Part shown: one piece after another, positions 52,146 through 61,281 of the stretch | Layout of the letters: every line of letters starts with the position of its first letter | Position numbering within the stretch: the first letter of the stretch is position 1 | NCBI RefSeq assembly: GCF_046098205.1 | Contig: NZ_JBJURJ010000015.1 | Span: 124,001 to 188,000, forward strand | Direction of reading: 5' to 3' | DNA from: Paenibacillus_AR mesotrionivorans | Lineage (GTDB): Bacteria; Bacillota; Bacilli; Paenibacillales; NBRC-103111 | Length of the DNA stretch: 64,000 nucleotides | Made by a program: the position numbers and the translations under genes | Notes under the pieces: generated by a model | What the model was told of the DNA's origin: nothing | What the model saw: only the letters and a program-made list of their open reading frames with translations | The model's database searches: none

Positions 52146-53659
52146 GCATAACCAAGGACATGATTGCCGTAATCGATCAAAGCACCTCCGGCACCAAAGC
52201 GCTGGTGGTGGACCGCAATGGCTGTGTTATCGCCCGCAGCACGGCGGAGCATACCCAGTTTTACCCCAAACCGGGGTGGGTGGAGCATGACCCTCTGGAA
52301 ATTTACAGTCAGGTCAAAAGCACCCTCCGGGATGTGCTCCGCAAGGCTGGGATCGGGCCAGGGCGTCTGGCGGCCCTGACCGTAACCAACCAGCGGGAAA
52401 CCGCCGTGATGTGGGACCGGCATACAGGCCTGCCCGTGTATCCGGCTATCGTCTGGCAATGCCAACGAACGGCCGAAGCCTGTCAAACCTTGAAGAAGGC
52501 CAACCATGAGAAGGCTGTCCGGGCCAAAACCGGGCTCGTCCTGGATCCCTATTTTACGGCAACCAAGTGGAGCTGGATGCTGGAGCATGTGGAGGGGATT
52601 CAGGAAAAACTCCACAACGGCGACCTTCTGGCGGGGACCATGGATAGCTGGCTCCTGTGGAAGCTGACAGGCGGTAAGGTTCATGCCACCGATTACACCA
52701 ATGCCAGCCGGACCTCCCTGTTCAATATCCACACCCTACAATGGGATGAGGAGCTGTGCGCCATGTTCGGAGTGCCGGCTGACCTGCTGCCGGCCGTCCG
52801 CTGCTCCGATGAGATATTCGGCGTAACGGCGGACCCGGATTTGTTCGGGGAAGAAGTGGAGGTGCCGATCTCCGGCATCATCGGGGACTCCCAGGCTGCC
52901 TTGTTCGGCAACGGCTGCTTCCAGCCCGGCATGGCCAAGGCTACCTACGGAACCGGCACCTCTGTCCTGATGAATACCGGGGATAAGCTGCAAGAGGCCG
53001 GGAACGGACTGGTAACGGCGGTGGCATGGGGAAAAGGAGGGAAGGTCACCTACGCTCTGGAGGCGGTGATCCGCACCTCGGGTGACTGCATCAAGTGGGT
53101 ACGGGACAGCCTGGGATTATTCCGCAGCTTCGAGGAAATGGAGGAGCTGCTCAACCAGGTGTCCGATAACGAAGGGGTTTATCTGGTTCCGGCCTTCGTC
53201 GGGCTGGGCGCCCCCTATTGGTCGGCAGATGCCAGGGCGGCCATTGTGGGGATGAACCGCGGAACCACCAAGGCCCACATTATCCGGGCGGCCTTGGAGA
53301 GCATCGCGTATCAGGTGTATGAAGCCGTTGAGCTGATGCAATCCGAATCCGGCGTCCGGCTGAAGGAGCTGCGTACGGATGGCGGCGCGTCGGATAACCG
53401 GAGGCTTATGGAGCTCCAGGCCGGCTTGCTGGACCGGTGTGTGGTGAAGTCCGGAGTTGCGGAATTGTCCGCCATGGGCTCTGCCTTTATGGGAGGGCTG
53501 GGAACCGGATTATGGTCTTCGCCGGAGGAGCTGCCCGGTACGGCGGCAGCAGCGGGCATCCGGTATGAGCCGAAGATGGGAGAAGTCTCACGCAAGCGCT
53601 TTATTGACGGTTGGAAGCATGCAGTAGCCTGTGTGCTTTATGGAGTAAAGGAGGCATAA
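52142..53659 (+). CDS. aplK: FGGY-family kinase, probable D-apulose kinase
   Basis: A 505-residue FGGY carbohydrate kinase, glycerol-kinase-like in sequence. The N-terminal phosphate loop is VIDQSTSGTKALV. The catalytic aspartate lies in ISGIIGDSQAALFGNG, followed by YGTGTSVLMNTG. The C-terminal ATP motif is RTDGGASDNRRLMELQAGLL. A similarity-based annotation would say glycerol kinase, but no glycerol uptake gene is nearby. Placement after isomerase and split transketolase argues for apulose phosphorylation to apulose-4-phosphate. It is followed after 3 bp by a binding-protein gene. Confidence 0.83.
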   Translation: MSITKDMIAVIDQSTSGTKALVVDRNGCVIARSTAEHTQFYPKPGWVEHDPLEIYSQVKSTLRDVLRKAGIGPGRLAALTVTNQRETAVMWDRHTGLPVYPAIVWQCQRTAEACQTLKKANHEKAVRAKTGLVLDPYFTATKWSWMLEHVEGIQEKLHNGDLLAGTMDSWLLWKLTGGKVHATDYTNASRTSLFNIHTLQWDEELCAMFGVPADLLPAVRCSDEIFGVTADPDLFGEEVEVPISGIIGDSQAALFGNGCFQPGMAKATYGTGTSVLMNTGDKLQEAGNGLVTAVAWGKGGKVTYALEAVIRTSGDCIKWVRDSLGLFRSFEEMEELLNQVSDNEGVYLVPAFVGLGAPYWSADARAAIVGMNRGTTKAHIIRAALESIAYQVYEAVELMQSESGVRLKELRTDGGASDNRRLMELQAGLLDRCVVKSGVAELSAMGSAFMGGLGTGLWSSPEELPGTAAAAGIRYEPKMGEVSRKRFIDGWKHAVACVLYGVKEA

Positions 53660-53662
53660 CAG

Positions 53663-55192
53663 ATGAAGAAAAATTGGGTTTGGGCAGCTCCCCTTACAGT
53701 GGTTCTGGCGGGGAGCGTGCTGGCAGGCTGTGGCAATGAGGAGAATGAAGGCGCTGTCAAGGAACCGTCGTCCTCAGCCGGACCGGCTGCACCTGCAGCA
53801 CCTGTGAAGTTCACCATCATGGCCAATCTTCAGACCACGGAGGTTCCCTCCGACAAGCTGGAGAAGTTTATCGAGGAAAAAACCAACTCCCAAATCGAGA
53901 TCCAATGGGTGCCGGATGGTTCGTATGACGAGAAATTCCAGGCGGCCTTCTCTACCGGAACCCTGCCCCAAGCCGCTTTTATCAAGAACGCCGCTTCTTT
54001 TGTCCTGATGAGGTCGGCCATTAAGAACGGGCAGTTCTGGGAGATCGGGCCTTACCTGAAGGATTATCCGAACCTGAGCAAATTGGATCCGAAGGTTCTG
54101 GAGAATACGAAGGTGAACGGTAAGATTTATTCCCTCTATCAGGAAAGGCAGCCGGCCCGCGCCGGTCTGGTCTACCGGAAGGACTGGCTGGACAAGGTGG
54201 GGATGAAGGTTCCCACAACCACGGACGAAATCTACCAGATGCTGAAGAAATTCAAGGAAGCCGACCTGGCCGGCGGGGGCCGGACCATTCCGCTGACGGA
54301 CCGCAATGATCTGGTGTACGGCTCCTTCAAAACCATCGCCACCATGTTCGGCACCCCCAATAACTGGGGACTGGTCAACGGAAAGCTGACACCGGATTTT
54401 ATGACCAAGGGCTATATGGATACCATGAAGTTCTACAAGAAGCTGCATGAGGAGGGCCTGATTAATAAGGACTTCCCCGTCACCAGCAAAACTGATCAGG
54501 AGAATCTGCTGTTCACCGGCCGTTCCGGCCTGCTGGTGGGAACGATGAGCGGAACCAAAACGCTGCAGGATAAGACGGTTACCAACTTTCCCGAAGCGGT
54601 ATACGATGTGGCCAACGATCTGAAGGGACCGGACGGCAAGCCTGTAGCCTGGGGCTCCAGCGGTTACGGTACCATTCTGTTGTTCCCCAAATCCGCTGTA
54701 AAGTCGGAAGCGGAGCTGAAGGCCATTCTTGGAGTATTCGACAAGTTCTATGACAAGGAATTGGCAGATACCTTGAAATACGGCTTGAAGGACCAGAATC
54801 ACCACACCGTCAATGCGGACAACAAAATTGTCCCCGGCACCGACACCAAGCTGATCGATAAGGATGTCCGCCCTTACCTCAGCATTGCGTTAGCGGAAAC
54901 CACTAATGTTACGCCGCAGAAATTTCCGTCGGAGGTTCAGGATAAAGCCAACCGGCTGTCCAATGAGGCTGCAAAGTTCATGATTACCGATCCCACGGCT
55001 TCCTTGGATTCCCCGACATATGCCGAGTTGGGTGCGAGACTTCAGGATTTGATCAAGGATGCCACCTATCAGTTCATTTTGGGCAAGATAGATGAAAACG
55101 GTTTTAAAGCAGCAACAGATAAATGGCTGAAGGACGGCGGCCAAAAGATTGTGGATGAGTACAACCAGGAGTATACCAGGCTGAGCAAGTAA
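53663..55192 (+). CDS. Sugar-binding lipoprotein 1 of the apiose operon
   Basis: A 509-residue extracellular solute-binding lipoprotein of the LplA type. The signal peptide ends at lipobox LAGC near residue 21; an acidic Ser/Pro/Ala linker follows. It shares QFWEIGPYLKDYPNLSKLDP, YRKDWLDK and NKDFPVTSKTDQ with the next gene, and more distantly with the protein at 33680. It lies 3 bp after the kinase gene, so binding of an apiose-containing saccharide is likely. No permease is adjacent; the one starting at 63498 is the nearest candidate. Confidence 0.92.
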   Translation: MKKNWVWAAPLTVVLAGSVLAGCGNEENEGAVKEPSSSAGPAAPAAPVKFTIMANLQTTEVPSDKLEKFIEEKTNSQIEIQWVPDGSYDEKFQAAFSTGTLPQAAFIKNAASFVLMRSAIKNGQFWEIGPYLKDYPNLSKLDPKVLENTKVNGKIYSLYQERQPARAGLVYRKDWLDKVGMKVPTTTDEIYQMLKKFKEADLAGGGRTIPLTDRNDLVYGSFKTIATMFGTPNNWGLVNGKLTPDFMTKGYMDTMKFYKKLHEEGLINKDFPVTSKTDQENLLFTGRSGLLVGTMSGTKTLQDKTVTNFPEAVYDVANDLKGPDGKPVAWGSSGYGTILLFPKSAVKSEAELKAILGVFDKFYDKELADTLKYGLKDQNHHTVNADNKIVPGTDTKLIDKDVRPYLSIALAETTNVTPQKFPSEVQDKANRLSNEAAKFMITDPTASLDSPTYAELGARLQDLIKDATYQFILGKIDENGFKAATDKWLKDGGQKIVDEYNQEYTRLSK

Positions 55193-55253
55193 GCGCTTTA
55201 GATAAAAAAGTGGAGAGAAGCGCAGATAAAACAGGTAAAGGGGTCATGAAAAA

Positions 55254-56759
55254 ATGGGTACATGGACAACGGGTAAAAAAAGCGGATTGGCTGTGTTGGC
55301 GGTATGTATGGTAGCCGCCGGCTGCAGCAGCAAAGAAACACCGGCTGCAGATGGAGCAGGCGCAAAAGAGGATACGGGTCCTACTAAAATTACGATTATG
55401 ACCAGCCTCCAGACACCAGAGGTTCCGTCGGATACCCTTAAGAAGCTGCTGGAGGAGAAAACCAACACCCAACTGACCATTAATTTCTCACCCGGTGGCT
55501 CCTATGATGAAAAATTCCAGGCTGGCTTAGCAACAGAAACCCTCGCTCCCATCACCTATGTGGGAAACCAAGCCGCATTCATCAATACCCGCAATGCGAT
55601 TAAGAACAATCAATTCTGGGAAATTGGACCGTACCTTAAGGATTATCCGAACTTAAGCAAGCTGGATCCGGAAATCCTCAATAATATGAAGGTGGACGGG
55701 AAAATCTACGCCTTGTATCAGGAGGTGCAAAGAGCCCGGTCAGGTATTATTTACCGGAAGGACTGGGCGGATAAGCTTGGTTTAGCCGCTCCCCAATCCA
55801 TCGACGATATTTACAACATGCTCAAAAAGTTTAAGGAATCCGGCTTGGCGGCCATTCCTCTGGCAGACCGCAACGATTTTCTTTATGGGGCCTTCAAAAC
55901 ACTCAGCTCCTACTTCGGCACACCCAACAGTTGGGGGATGGTGGACGGCAGCTTAGTCCCGGATTTCACCACCCAAGGCTATATGGAGACCATGAAATTT
56001 ATCAAAAAGCTCCGGGATGAGGGTTTGATCAATAAGGACTTCCCCGTCACCAGCAAAACAGATCAGCAGAACCTGATGTATTCCGGTAAAGCCGGCATGT
56101 ATATCGGCTCCATATCCGATGTGAACACCATGGCTGACAAAACCGGCGCCAATTTCAAGGAAGCTCAATTTGACGTGGAAAACCGGATCGTCGGAACAAA
56201 CGGCAAACTTGGTGTTTGGGCGGTTCACGGTTACGCCAATGCGATGCTCTTCCCCAAGTCCGCCGTTAAGAACGAAGCGGAGCTGAAGAAGCTGCTTGCC
56301 TTCTGCGATAAGCTCTTCGATCCGGAGATTGCCAATCTGCTGGTGCACGGCGTTGAAGGTACACACTACACCCTGAAGGACGGCAAGGTGCTTCCGGTAT
56401 CGGACGCCAAGCTGCTGGAGAAGGAAGTATCCGGTTATAATGGTATTGGTTTGTCCCGGATTACCAATATTAAACCTAAGGTGTACAGCCGTCCTGTTGC
56501 AGAAAAAGCGGAGCAGTTGATCAATGAGGCCGTTAAATTCTCCATCAGTGATCCTACTGCAGCTTTGGATTCCGCTGCCTACACCGAGAAGGGAGCCCGT
56601 CTCCAGGATATCATCAAGGATGCCACCTACAAATTTATGATGGGAGACATTGATGAAAAGGGATTCCAGGATGCGGTGAAGAAGTGGAAGGATCAGGGTG
56701 GAAGCAGCATTATCGAGGAGTATAATGCTTCCTATAAGGCTTCCAATAAAAAAAAATGA
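55254..56759 (+). CDS. Sugar-binding lipoprotein 2 of the apiose operon
   Basis: A 501-residue paralogue of the preceding protein, more than half identical by eye over most of its length, so the pair arose by tandem duplication. The signal peptide ends in a lipobox AAGC near residue 23. The start at 55254 (MGTWTTGKKSG) has AAAGGGG 10 nt upstream. A nearer ATG at 55246 in another frame would give only a short peptide, but it begins MKKWVHG like a normal lipoprotein start, so a small indel at the beginning of the gene is possible. Substrate probably related but not identical to that of its twin. Confidence 0.9.
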   Translation: MGTWTTGKKSGLAVLAVCMVAAGCSSKETPAADGAGAKEDTGPTKITIMTSLQTPEVPSDTLKKLLEEKTNTQLTINFSPGGSYDEKFQAGLATETLAPITYVGNQAAFINTRNAIKNNQFWEIGPYLKDYPNLSKLDPEILNNMKVDGKIYALYQEVQRARSGIIYRKDWADKLGLAAPQSIDDIYNMLKKFKESGLAAIPLADRNDFLYGAFKTLSSYFGTPNSWGMVDGSLVPDFTTQGYMETMKFIKKLRDEGLINKDFPVTSKTDQQNLMYSGKAGMYIGSISDVNTMADKTGANFKEAQFDVENRIVGTNGKLGVWAVHGYANAMLFPKSAVKNEAELKKLLAFCDKLFDPEIANLLVHGVEGTHYTLKDGKVLPVSDAKLLEKEVSGYNGIGLSRITNIKPKVYSRPVAEKAEQLINEAVKFSISDPTAALDSAAYTEKGARLQDIIKDATYKFMMGDIDEKGFQDAVKKWKDQGGSSIIEEYNASYKASNKKK

Positions 56760-56775
56760 ACTACCGTTACGGCTG

Positions 56776-56800
56776 GAGAGGCACCCATGGGTGCTTCTCT
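56776..56800 (+). other. Intercistronic hairpin
   Basis: AGAGGCACCC-ATG-GGTGCTTCTCT stem between the second binding protein and GH140, with no strong T-run. It may stabilise the upstream message or reduce readthrough into GH140. Confidence 0.5.
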
Positions 56801-56838
56801 GTGTGCTTTTATAAGAATAGACAGGGAGGAAAACAAAG

Positions 56839-58170
56839 ATGTTAAAGCCTTGGGACCATGGGCGTTTACAGGTAAGCCCTAATCAGAAAAATCTGGTGAA
56901 TGGAGAGGCTCCTTTTTTCTGGTTAGGCGATACAGCGTGGAATTTATTTCAGCGTTTGGATCTGAACGAAGCCTACGTTTATTTGAGGAACAGGAAGGAA
57001 AAGGGCTTCAATGTTATTCAGGCTGTCTTGATTAATTATGCCTATGAGGGGAACAAAAGAAGCCTTCAGCATGTGGAGAATGAGGATGTTTTGCAGGTGA
57101 TCTGGGCGGAGAATAAGCCGTACTGGGATCATGTGGAGACGATCGTGGATATGGCGGCGGAGATGGGCATCTATTTCGCGCTGCTGCCTGTTTGGGGCAG
57201 AGTGGTGAAAGAAGGTTATTTGAATACGGATAATGTGGCGCCCTATGCGGATTATCTAACCCGGGTATTTGGAGGAAAGAAGAATATTATCTGGCTCTTG
57301 GGCGGGGATATCCGTGGTGATCTGCATGGAGGTTTATGGAATAGGCTGGGCACGGCTCTGAAATCGGCCATGCCGGATACCCTGGTTGGATACCATCCCT
57401 TCGGCAGAACCTCTTCGTCGTATTGGTTTTCGGACTGTGATTGGCTCGACTTTCATATGTTCCAATCCGGGCACCGCAGATATGACCAGAATTGGCTGAA
57501 GTCTTGGGATGACGCCACTGCCCAGGAGCCTTGGTTTGGGGAGGACAACTGGCGCTATGTAGTGCAGGATCGAATGAAGACACCGCGGAAGCCGGTTGTG
57601 GATGGCGAACCCTCCTATGAACAAATTCCCCAAGGGCTTCATAACCCGTCCGAGCCTTATTGGCAGGCTCATCATGTGAGGCGGTATGCCTACTGGTCCG
57701 TCTTATCCGGTTCTATGGGCCATACGTATGGGCATAATGCCATTTTTCAATTTAACAAAGACGGATATCAGCCTGAATTCGGATCCAATGTTACCTGGGA
57801 AGAGGCGCTTCATGCCAGCGGGGGCAGTCAGATGCAGATTCTTAAATCTCTGATGCTGGAAATTGATTTTGTGCATGGGGATGGGATGCAGGAGATTCTG
57901 CATACCAAGGAATCAGGCGGGGAAAAGGAGAATAAAGTCCTTGTATTCGGAAACAGCCGCAATATCGTATGTTATACCTATAGTGGACGTCCGTTTACGA
58001 TCCGGATACCGGATGCCGGGAACAGGATGTATCAGGCATATTGGATCGACCCGGTAAACGGCAGCAGGAGCTACCTGGGCCAAGTAAATTCATCTGAAGC
58101 AGTGGAATTTGTGCCGCCTCCCAAGGATACCGACTTTACCGATTGGCTGCTGCATTTGAAGGAAGAGTAA
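56839..58170 (+). CDS. GH140 (DUF4038) apiosidase-like glycoside hydrolase
   Basis: A 443-residue (beta/alpha)8 enzyme of the DUF4038/GH140 family, whose characterised member releases apiose-linked side chains from rhamnogalacturonan-II. The opening FFWLGDTAWNLFQRL, the acid/base region IIWLLGGDIRGD (aspartate) and the nucleophile region KPVVDGEPSYEQIP (glutamate) are intact. A C-terminal small beta-domain is present. It lacks a signal peptide, so it works on imported material, unlike the exported Bacteroides enzyme. It is the last gene of the isomerase-transketolase-kinase-binding-protein operon and the strongest evidence that the sugar is D-apiose. The ATG follows AGGGAGGA. Confidence 0.92.
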   Translation: MLKPWDHGRLQVSPNQKNLVNGEAPFFWLGDTAWNLFQRLDLNEAYVYLRNRKEKGFNVIQAVLINYAYEGNKRSLQHVENEDVLQVIWAENKPYWDHVETIVDMAAEMGIYFALLPVWGRVVKEGYLNTDNVAPYADYLTRVFGGKKNIIWLLGGDIRGDLHGGLWNRLGTALKSAMPDTLVGYHPFGRTSSSYWFSDCDWLDFHMFQSGHRRYDQNWLKSWDDATAQEPWFGEDNWRYVVQDRMKTPRKPVVDGEPSYEQIPQGLHNPSEPYWQAHHVRRYAYWSVLSGSMGHTYGHNAIFQFNKDGYQPEFGSNVTWEEALHASGGSQMQILKSLMLEIDFVHGDGMQEILHTKESGGEKENKVLVFGNSRNIVCYTYSGRPFTIRIPDAGNRMYQAYWIDPVNGSRSYLGQVNSSEAVEFVPPPKDTDFTDWLLHLKEE

Positions 58171-58179
58171 CGGAACGAA

Positions 58180-58213
58180 CCCGATTTGCCCACCGGCGAA
58201 TCGGGCTTTTTGT
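58180..58213 (+). terminator. Terminator of the apiose operon
   Basis: 11-bp stem CCCGATTTGCC/GGCGAATCGGG with loop CACC and then CTTTTTG. Confidence 0.9.
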
Positions 58214-58672
58214 TTATTTTATCTTAGCCACCCCCAACGCGAAGTGCTGGAACAAAATATTCTCCACCATTTCTCCCTGGGCCTCCTCACAATCCACAAT
58301 GACAATAATCTCGGAATGCAGTCCCTTCAGCAGCCGTTTCTTTTTCTTCAGAACAGTTTCTGTGAACAGACGGATGGCCAGCCCAAGGATAAACCCGCCG
58401 GCTGCCCCAATCAGCCCCCAATAGATGGGGCCCCAAGCCAGCCGAAATCCAATGCTGGCTCCAATGACTGAGAACGCTGTAGCCAGTGCAGCCCCGATAT
58501 CGATCAGGGAGGTCCCGTCCGAGCGGTGAAGGGTATCGAATACTTTACGCTCCTCCAGTCGGTTATCCAGCGGAACGATAAAGATGCTCCCTTGAGGTAT
58601 CCCCTTTTTTTCCAGAGTGGCAATAGCCAATTCAATAAATGAGCTATGCTCGAATGTGGAAAACAGCTGCAT
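58214..58672 (-). CDS. Unknown two-span membrane protein
   Basis: A 152-residue protein I do not recognise. The first 45 residues look like a ferredoxin-like or ACT-like half (LFSTFEHSSFIELAIATLEKKG). Two Gly-rich hydrophobic spans lie at about 57-78 and 84-103. The tail reads SEIIVIVDCEEAQGEMVENILFQHFALGVAKI. The plan, soluble halves around a membrane hairpin, resembles small general-stress or DUF1269-like proteins, but no family can be claimed. It starts 3 bp after the stop of the upstream gene at 58676, so the two form an operon. Confidence 0.7.
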   Translation of the reverse strand: MQLFSTFEHSSFIELAIATLEKKGIPQGSIFIVPLDNRLEERKVFDTLHRSDGTSLIDIGAALATAFSVIGASIGFRLAWGPIYWGLIGAAGGFILGLAIRLFTETVLKKKKRLLKGLHSEIIVIVDCEEAQGEMVENILFQHFALGVAKIK

Positions 58673-58675
58673 GGA

Positions 58676-59464
58676 TCAGTTCACCTTTCGGCCCTTCAGA
58701 ATTTTGAAGGACGAGGATTGATAATTCATACGGAAGAAGGCGCGCTGCTCCTTATCATATAATTTATTGTTTTCCACGGTGTTGATATAGGAATCAAAGG
58801 AGGAAAAACCATATATAGAAGGAAAAAATAAAAGCCACTCGGGTTGGACAACGGAGGTAGCCTCCTTTATTTTTCCCAAAAACAGAAGTGAAACCGCTTC
58901 AAGGGCATGGGAATAATAGCAAAAAATAACTGTCCAGACAATGACGAAAAAAGCTGTTACAATCCGGTGGATATAAAGCTGCCCTAATCCCGGCACCATG
59001 AATGACCATAATATAGCCATGGCGGGACTCCGTTTATCCAAGTAATTGATTTCCATTGCCCCGATGCTGAACGAGTTGAAACGGCGCTCCTCCCGGTCGG
59101 CCATGATATAGATTTTGTTCAAATCTACCGTGGTGCGGTAGCTGTCCCAAATACCGAAGATATAAACCGGTATATAAATTAATAACCAGCGTGTATCCAA
59201 AACCTCTTTTGCTTTCTCAATTTCACCTTGGAAGGAATAGATCATCGCGTAATTGACATGTGACTCCAGATTAACGATAACCTCCCACATAAATAAAACC
59301 AGACCCCGCAAGTATTTGGATAGCAGAAGATGCCCAAAGCCAGGGAAAGCCGCACTCCACCAAGCAATGATGTACGGATTCCGGAGATGGATCTGGGTGG
59401 TTCCCAGGATGCTCACATGAGCACGGTATCTTCTGGCTGAATTGTCATTCGTAAAGTTGTCCAT
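58676..59464 (-). CDS. Unknown membrane protein with internal duplication
   Basis: A 262-residue membrane protein of no family I can name. It consists of two similar halves of about 105 residues (about 27-130 and 142-245). Each begins RNPYIIAWWSAAFPGFG or RSPAMAILWSFMVPGLG, continues with a membrane span, a W-V-I core, a spaced SH, an F-x-G-x-I-x-x-A segment and a WLL span, and ends DSYRTTVDLNKIY or DSYINTVENNKLY. The PGxG hairpins recall TM2-type domains. Four to six spans. It is cotranscribed with the smaller protein downstream at 58214. Confidence 0.75.
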   Translation of the reverse strand: MDNFTNDNSARRYRAHVSILGTTQIHLRNPYIIAWWSAAFPGFGHLLLSKYLRGLVLFMWEVIVNLESHVNYAMIYSFQGEIEKAKEVLDTRWLLIYIPVYIFGIWDSYRTTVDLNKIYIMADREERRFNSFSIGAMEINYLDKRSPAMAILWSFMVPGLGQLYIHRIVTAFFVIVWTVIFCYYSHALEAVSLLFLGKIKEATSVVQPEWLLFFPSIYGFSSFDSYINTVENNKLYDKEQRAFFRMNYQSSSFKILKGRKVN

Positions 59465-59606
59465 TCAAGACCACCTCTTGGAATATCCTAATCATTAATA
59501 GGTTTGACGGATGAACCTTGTTCTATACGAACTGCTGGTTCCGGCTTCTGTTTTGTAATAAAATGCATAAAGAAGAATAACAATTTGTTTTTCAATGGGG
59601 GAAAAA

Positions 59607-60185
59607 ATGAATTACATTCACACCGGAACCCAAACCATAGAAGCCGAAAGATTATATTTAAGGAGATTTGTTCCGGAGGATGCGGAGGACATGTTCATCC
59701 ACTGGATCAATGACAAGGAAATCCAATCTAATTATGGGGAGCCTGTTTATGAGACGGTAGAGGCCGTAAAAGGGGTTTTGAACCGGTGGATTTCCTCCTA
59801 TTCACGCAATGATTTTTACAGGTGGGCCATTATTCTGAAGGAAAACCAGACTAACATTGGACAAATCGCGTTTTGCAGCATGGATTTGAAGCATCACCAT
59901 GCTGACATTGAGTATTGCATCAGCAAACAATATCAAGGGAAAGGTTATGCAACAGAAGCTTTGAATGCGGTTATCACGTTTACTTTTGAACATACCGGAT
60001 TACATAGATTACAAGCCTTTCATCGAGGCAAAAATATGTCCTCAGGCAAAGTGTTGGAGAAATCAAGGATGCTTTATGAAGGGACACTAAGAAAATCATA
60101 TTATTATCCGGATGTAAATGAGTACGATGACAAAATTTATTATGGGATTATTAAAAGCGATTATATGGAGGGGCAACAAACATGA
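59607..60185 (+). CDS. GNAT-family N-acetyltransferase
   Basis: A 192-residue RimJ/RimL-type GNAT acetyltransferase. The opening IEAERLYLRRFVPEDAEDMF is characteristic. The acetyl-CoA loop is less canonical (YCISKQYQGKGYATEALNAV, matching R/Q-x-x-G-x-G/A). The acceptor is unknown: ribosomal protein, aminoglycoside or small molecule are all possible. The ATG at 59607 has GGGGGA upstream; the in-frame ATG at 59595 is too early for a binding site. The stop overlaps the start of the next gene by 4 bp. Confidence 0.87.
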   Translation: MNYIHTGTQTIEAERLYLRRFVPEDAEDMFIHWINDKEIQSNYGEPVYETVEAVKGVLNRWISSYSRNDFYRWAIILKENQTNIGQIAFCSMDLKHHHADIEYCISKQYQGKGYATEALNAVITFTFEHTGLHRLQAFHRGKNMSSGKVLEKSRMLYEGTLRKSYYYPDVNEYDDKIYYGIIKSDYMEGQQT

Positions 60186-61216
60186 TCCGTTTCGAAAATG
60201 ATTACGCAGAAGGCGCCCATAGGCGGATTCTGGAACGTCTGCTGGAAACTAATGAGGAGCAAACTCCGGGCTACGGGACGGATAAGCACTGTGAGAAGGC
60301 CCGGACATATATCCGGAAAGCCTGTGATGCCGCGGATGCCGATGTCCATTTTTTAGTAGGAGGCACCCAAACCAATACAACGATTATTGCTTCCATCCTG
60401 CGCCCGCATCAAGGGGCCTTATCGGCAACAACCGGCCATATTGCCGTGCACGAGACAGGAGCCATCGAGGCCATCGGACACAAGGTGCTGACCTTGCCCA
60501 GTGAGGATGGCAAAATTCAAGCGGAGCAGGTAAAAGCATTGGTTGAAGCTCACTGGAGCGATGCCGCACATGAGCATACGGTACAGCCGGGTTTGGTGTA
60601 CATTTCCCATCCTACGGAGAACGGGACAACCTACAGCAAAGCCGAATTGGAGGCATTAAGCCTAGTTTGCCGGGAGTGCGGCTTGCCCCTGTTTATGGAC
60701 GGCGCCAGATTGGGATATGGGCTGGCCTCGCAGGGCAGTGATTTGTCCTTAGCAGATATCGCCCGGCTTTGTGATGTGTTCTATATCGGCGGAACCAAGG
60801 TAGGTGCGTTGTTTGGCGAGGCTGTAGTCATTGTCAATGATGCTCTGAAGAAGGACTTCCGGTATTTCATCAAACAAAGGGGCGGAATGCTGGCGAAGGG
60901 GCGACTGCTGGGCATCCAGTTCGAAACCTTGTTTGAGGACGGTTTGTACGAGGAAATCTCCGCATATGCAGTGGAGCTGGCCATGGAAATCCGGGCGGCC
61001 TTTACGGCAAAAGGGTACTCCCTGCGCTATGATTCCACAACCAATCAGCAGTTTCCCATCCTGCCGGACGCCGTATTGGCTAAACTGGGCAAAACCTACT
61101 CGTATTCCTTCTGGGAGAAGTACGATGACACTCATAGTGTCGTCAGATTCTGTACAAGCTGGGCCACCAAAAAGGAAAATGTGGATAGGCTGATTGGGGA
61201 TATTAAGAGGCTGTAG
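60182..61216 (+). CDS. Low-specificity L-threonine aldolase family enzyme
   Basis: A 344-residue PLP enzyme of the aromatic amino acid beta-eliminating lyase/threonine aldolase family. It would cleave beta-hydroxy amino acids to glycine and an aldehyde. The PLP lysine is K206 in YIGGTKVGALFGEA. The cofactor aspartate is in LFMDGARLGYGL, and the N-terminal NDYAEGAHRRILERL is typical. The ATG at 60182 overlaps the acetyltransferase stop, suggesting coupled expression; the functional connection is unclear. It ends in a terminator just before the AT-rich island. Confidence 0.9.
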   Translation: MIRFENDYAEGAHRRILERLLETNEEQTPGYGTDKHCEKARTYIRKACDAADADVHFLVGGTQTNTTIIASILRPHQGALSATTGHIAVHETGAIEAIGHKVLTLPSEDGKIQAEQVKALVEAHWSDAAHEHTVQPGLVYISHPTENGTTYSKAELEALSLVCRECGLPLFMDGARLGYGLASQGSDLSLADIARLCDVFYIGGTKVGALFGEAVVIVNDALKKDFRYFIKQRGGMLAKGRLLGIQFETLFEDGLYEEISAYAVELAMEIRAAFTAKGYSLRYDSTTNQQFPILPDAVLAKLGKTYSYSFWEKYDDTHSVVRFCTSWATKKENVDRLIGDIKRL

Positions 61217-61241
61217 CGGAGCGCAATTTGATATTGAAGTT

Positions 61242-61281
61242 AAAGATCCCGACTTTCTTTTTAAGAAGGGGATCTTTTTTT
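61242..61281 (+). terminator. Terminator after the aldolase gene
   Basis: AAAGATCCC/GGGATCTTT stem with a T-run of seven. It marks the left edge of the AT-rich island. Confidence 0.8.

Noticed and set aside
52142..53659. Glycerol kinase annotation
   Set aside because: The sequence is FGGY and glycerol-kinase-like, but the operon (isomerase, split transketolase, GH140) and lack of glycerol genes favour apulose kinase.
53774..54805. 343-codon minus-strand open frame
   Set aside because: Antisense to the binding lipoprotein, no motif, no start context.
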